Shown here piece after piece: positions 62,254 through 64,000 of a stretch of 64,000 nt of DNA. Positions within the stretch are counted from its first letter, which is position 1; every line of letters begins with the position of its first letter. The position numbers and the translations under genes were made by a program. A model generated the notes under the pieces. The model did no database searches. It was not told the origin of the DNA and saw only the letters and a program-made list of their open reading frames with translations. The DNA is from Aulostomus chinensis (lineage: Eukaryota > Chordata > Actinopteri > Syngnathiformes > Aulostomidae). The stretch covers positions 14,427,144 to 14,491,143 of the forward strand of contig JBBMOA010000012.1 in NCBI GenBank assembly GCA_037954235.1. The letters are read 5' to 3'.

Positions 62254-63516
62254 AATCTGATAGTTTCAAATGTGCATGTATGAGGTCTGAGCATCTTGAG
62301 CTGTCACCATGTGATTGCAGTTTTCCTGGGAGGGGATGTTTATTGTATGGCGTCCTCATTGCTCACTCACCATGTTTCCTGTCTGTCTGACAAACATTTT
62401 GATTTAAAGCCACAGTCTCATTTGACGCCTGGGTGTTGCTTGGCAATGCATACACAATGGAGCTTGAGTGCTGCCAAACAGTGCCCTCTCCTGGGGTTTC
62501 ACATGACGTACAAGCAGTGTTTGTGATCAACCAGTGGTAAACACGGAGAGAGAAAGCATTTTTACTGCCTCTCTGGAGTTCTCAAGAGAGAACAGAACAA
62601 AACTGGGACACAAGTAAGAGACGGGGACAGACTGAGTTCAAGCCACCATCAAAAACATGCTATGGGGCCTTTTTCTGGAGCCTAGAAAAAAACAAATTTA
62701 TCTTGGTGCCGTGTGCACAAAAAGGATTTAGATAATGTATACGGAGGGGGGAAAGGGTTATATTGATAGGAAATTAAATGAACCGCTGATTGTCACTGGC
62801 TTTTGATAACAAGCATGAACACACATGTTGTCCTTCACCAGAGGAAGAACTGGTGGCAGAAGTTGGCAGCATACTGCCAGACAGCTGGAATTTTATTAGC
62901 AGACACAGGATTAATAGACTCTTTATTACCCAGAGCAATTAAGGGCTTAATTGGAGAGAAAATAGGCCCTGCTTGGGGGGGGGGGGGGGGGGGGGGCGAG
63001 GAGATTGTGTGGATATCTCCAGAGCAAAGTCCAACCTGGAATGCACGCTGTCTCTGTAAATGTGTGACTTCTTGCAATCCCGCTTGAGGCCACCAGAGGA
63101 CATGAGAGAGTCGTCAATAATGGCTCATTTCAACATGTAGTGATGCCTCTGGTGTGGCTCCTCCTATTGGTGCCTTCGCCTCCTTTTCAGTCAGAGACGT
63201 TCTGTTTCAGTTGAATGTGGTTATTGTGTCGTGAACGTGAATAAAACAGCAGGGGCATTTTTACTTTCAGGCACACTTCACTTGTAACCACTTTTTTTCC
63301 AGTGAGAAAAGAATTGCTGGGAAAGCAAAATAGTTACATGACCGGAAATGAAGTTCTTGTGTCTTCCTTCTGCACATGCAAGTTAGCGTTATCAGTGACC
63401 ATAGAATTCCTGTTGCTGTAAATGTGAGTGTGAACTGTTGCCTGCCTCTATTCGGCAGCCGCGTGATGACCTGGTGACCTGTTCGATGTATACCCGCCTC
63501 CCGTGATCCTCTAGGG
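62254..63516. other. intergenic stretch, no gene
   Basis: It contains a 22-base G run at 62975-62996 and an AT-rich, repeat-free block at about 62770-62960 that could be conserved non-coding DNA. A weaker CTCF-like stretch (minus, CCCAGGAGAGGGCAC) lies near 62484-62498. The open frames are chance frames. Confidence 0.7.
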
Positions 63517-63719
63517 CAGGGGTGTCAAACTGATCCAGTAAAGGGCCGGTGTGGCTGCAGGTTTTCAATCCAACCAAGCAAAAGCAACACCTGATCCAAC
63601 AAATGAGCTGTGTGGACACAGCTTGATTGAGTTAAATTGAATCAGGCGTTGCTTTTGCTCGGTTCGAATGAAAACCTGCAGCCAAACCGGCCCTTTACTG
63701 GATCAGTTTGACACCTGTG
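63517..63719. mobile_element. hAT-type MITE (203 bp) with 8-bp target-site duplication
   Basis: The ends are inverted repeats: left CAGGGGTGTCAAACTGATCC, right (reverse complement) CACAGGTGTCAAACTGATCC. The match continues inward through 'agtaaagggccggt' and 'ggctgcaggtttt', so almost the whole element is palindromic. The perfect 8-bp duplication CTCTAGGG is at 63509-63516 and 63720-63727. Terminal CAG and 8-bp duplications are the hAT signature. There is no transposase, so it is non-autonomous. Confidence 0.93.
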
Positions 63720-63932
63720 CTCTAGGGGGTACGCGGTATAGATAATGCATGAATGAATGATTACCAAATAGCAGAAGCTAATCGGTGAGTCAATAACCAG
63801 TGTTGGTGAGGGAAAATGTCCCAGGTGTCGCATCATACCTGCGTGTACCATCCATCCTTCTCACTCTGCATCATTTTAAACGACTGCCTTGCGTCTTCTT
63901 TTCAGCTCAGACGCGTTCACACAGCCTCCGCG

Positions 63933-63934
<2 letters not shown>

Positions 63935-63973
<39 letters not shown>
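63935..63973 (+). repeat. (CTG)13 trinucleotide repeat
   Basis: Thirteen perfect CTG units near the end of the window, continuing into CTGCAGGGAC. A pyrimidine-rich CAG (63902-63904) lies about 30 bases upstream, so a splice acceptor of another transcript cannot be excluded, but no gene is recognised. Confidence 0.93.
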
Positions 63974-63974
<1 letters not shown>

Positions 63975-64000
63975 AGGGACACAGAATGGCAGTGCTTCCA

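Noticed and set aside
63090..63105. Further CTCF-like stretch (CCACCAGAGGACA)
   Set aside because: One key G of the core is replaced by A; too weak to list as a site.

Overview
The window is vertebrate nuclear DNA, almost certainly from a ray-finned (percomorph-type) fish. Evidence for this: six short exons with canonical GT-AG borders spread over 50 kb, very dense dinucleotide arrays, and several repeat types typical of teleosts (tRNA-headed SINEs ending in GGAT repeats, a hAT-type MITE, a decayed LINE). There is no bacterial gene organisation. Nearly all open frames longer than 60 codons are chance frames in introns or simple repeats.

One protein-coding gene is present, on the + strand: the 3' two thirds of an X-linked interleukin-1 receptor accessory protein-like 1 orthologue (il1rapl1; the a or b teleost paralogue cannot be decided here). 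Six exons are at 9641-9715, 45946-46078, 51410-51555, 54167-54310, 56870-57040 and 59014-59735. Together they encode about 462 residues: the link into the third Ig domain, Ig3, the single transmembrane helix, the intracellular TIR domain and the long C-terminal tail ending SSVIW. They probably correspond to human exons 6-11. The signal peptide, Ig1, Ig2 and the promoter lie upstream of the window. All joins keep frame and no disabling mutation is seen. A 3' UTR follows, with a candidate polyadenylation signal near 61270.

Layout: 1-9640 is intron with a split SINE-like repeat and a diverged teleost repeat. 9716-45945 is a 36.2 kb intron holding an antisense LINE remnant (about 20.4-22.4 kb), an unexplained GC-richer segment beside it, two related copies of an unnamed repeat (27.7 and 32.0 kb), two SINEs with clear target-site duplications (29.9 kb +, 33.6 kb -) and many microsatellites. 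46079-59013 holds the smaller introns, including a degenerate minisatellite at 52.1-52.6 kb and long (GT)n and (TA)n arrays at 54.7-56.0 kb. 61.3-64 kb is downstream intergenic DNA with a degenerate tandem array, another SINE, a hAT MITE with perfect 8-bp duplications and a (CTG)13 tract.

The most interesting observation is a possible 45-nt in-frame cassette exon at 57816-57860. It has AG/GT borders, matching phase and no stop, and would insert 15 residues exactly in the BB loop of the TIR domain. A NAGNAG acceptor in front of the transmembrane exon and three CTCF-like motifs (two of them convergent across the large intron) are also worth checking. No wholly new multi-gene system was found.
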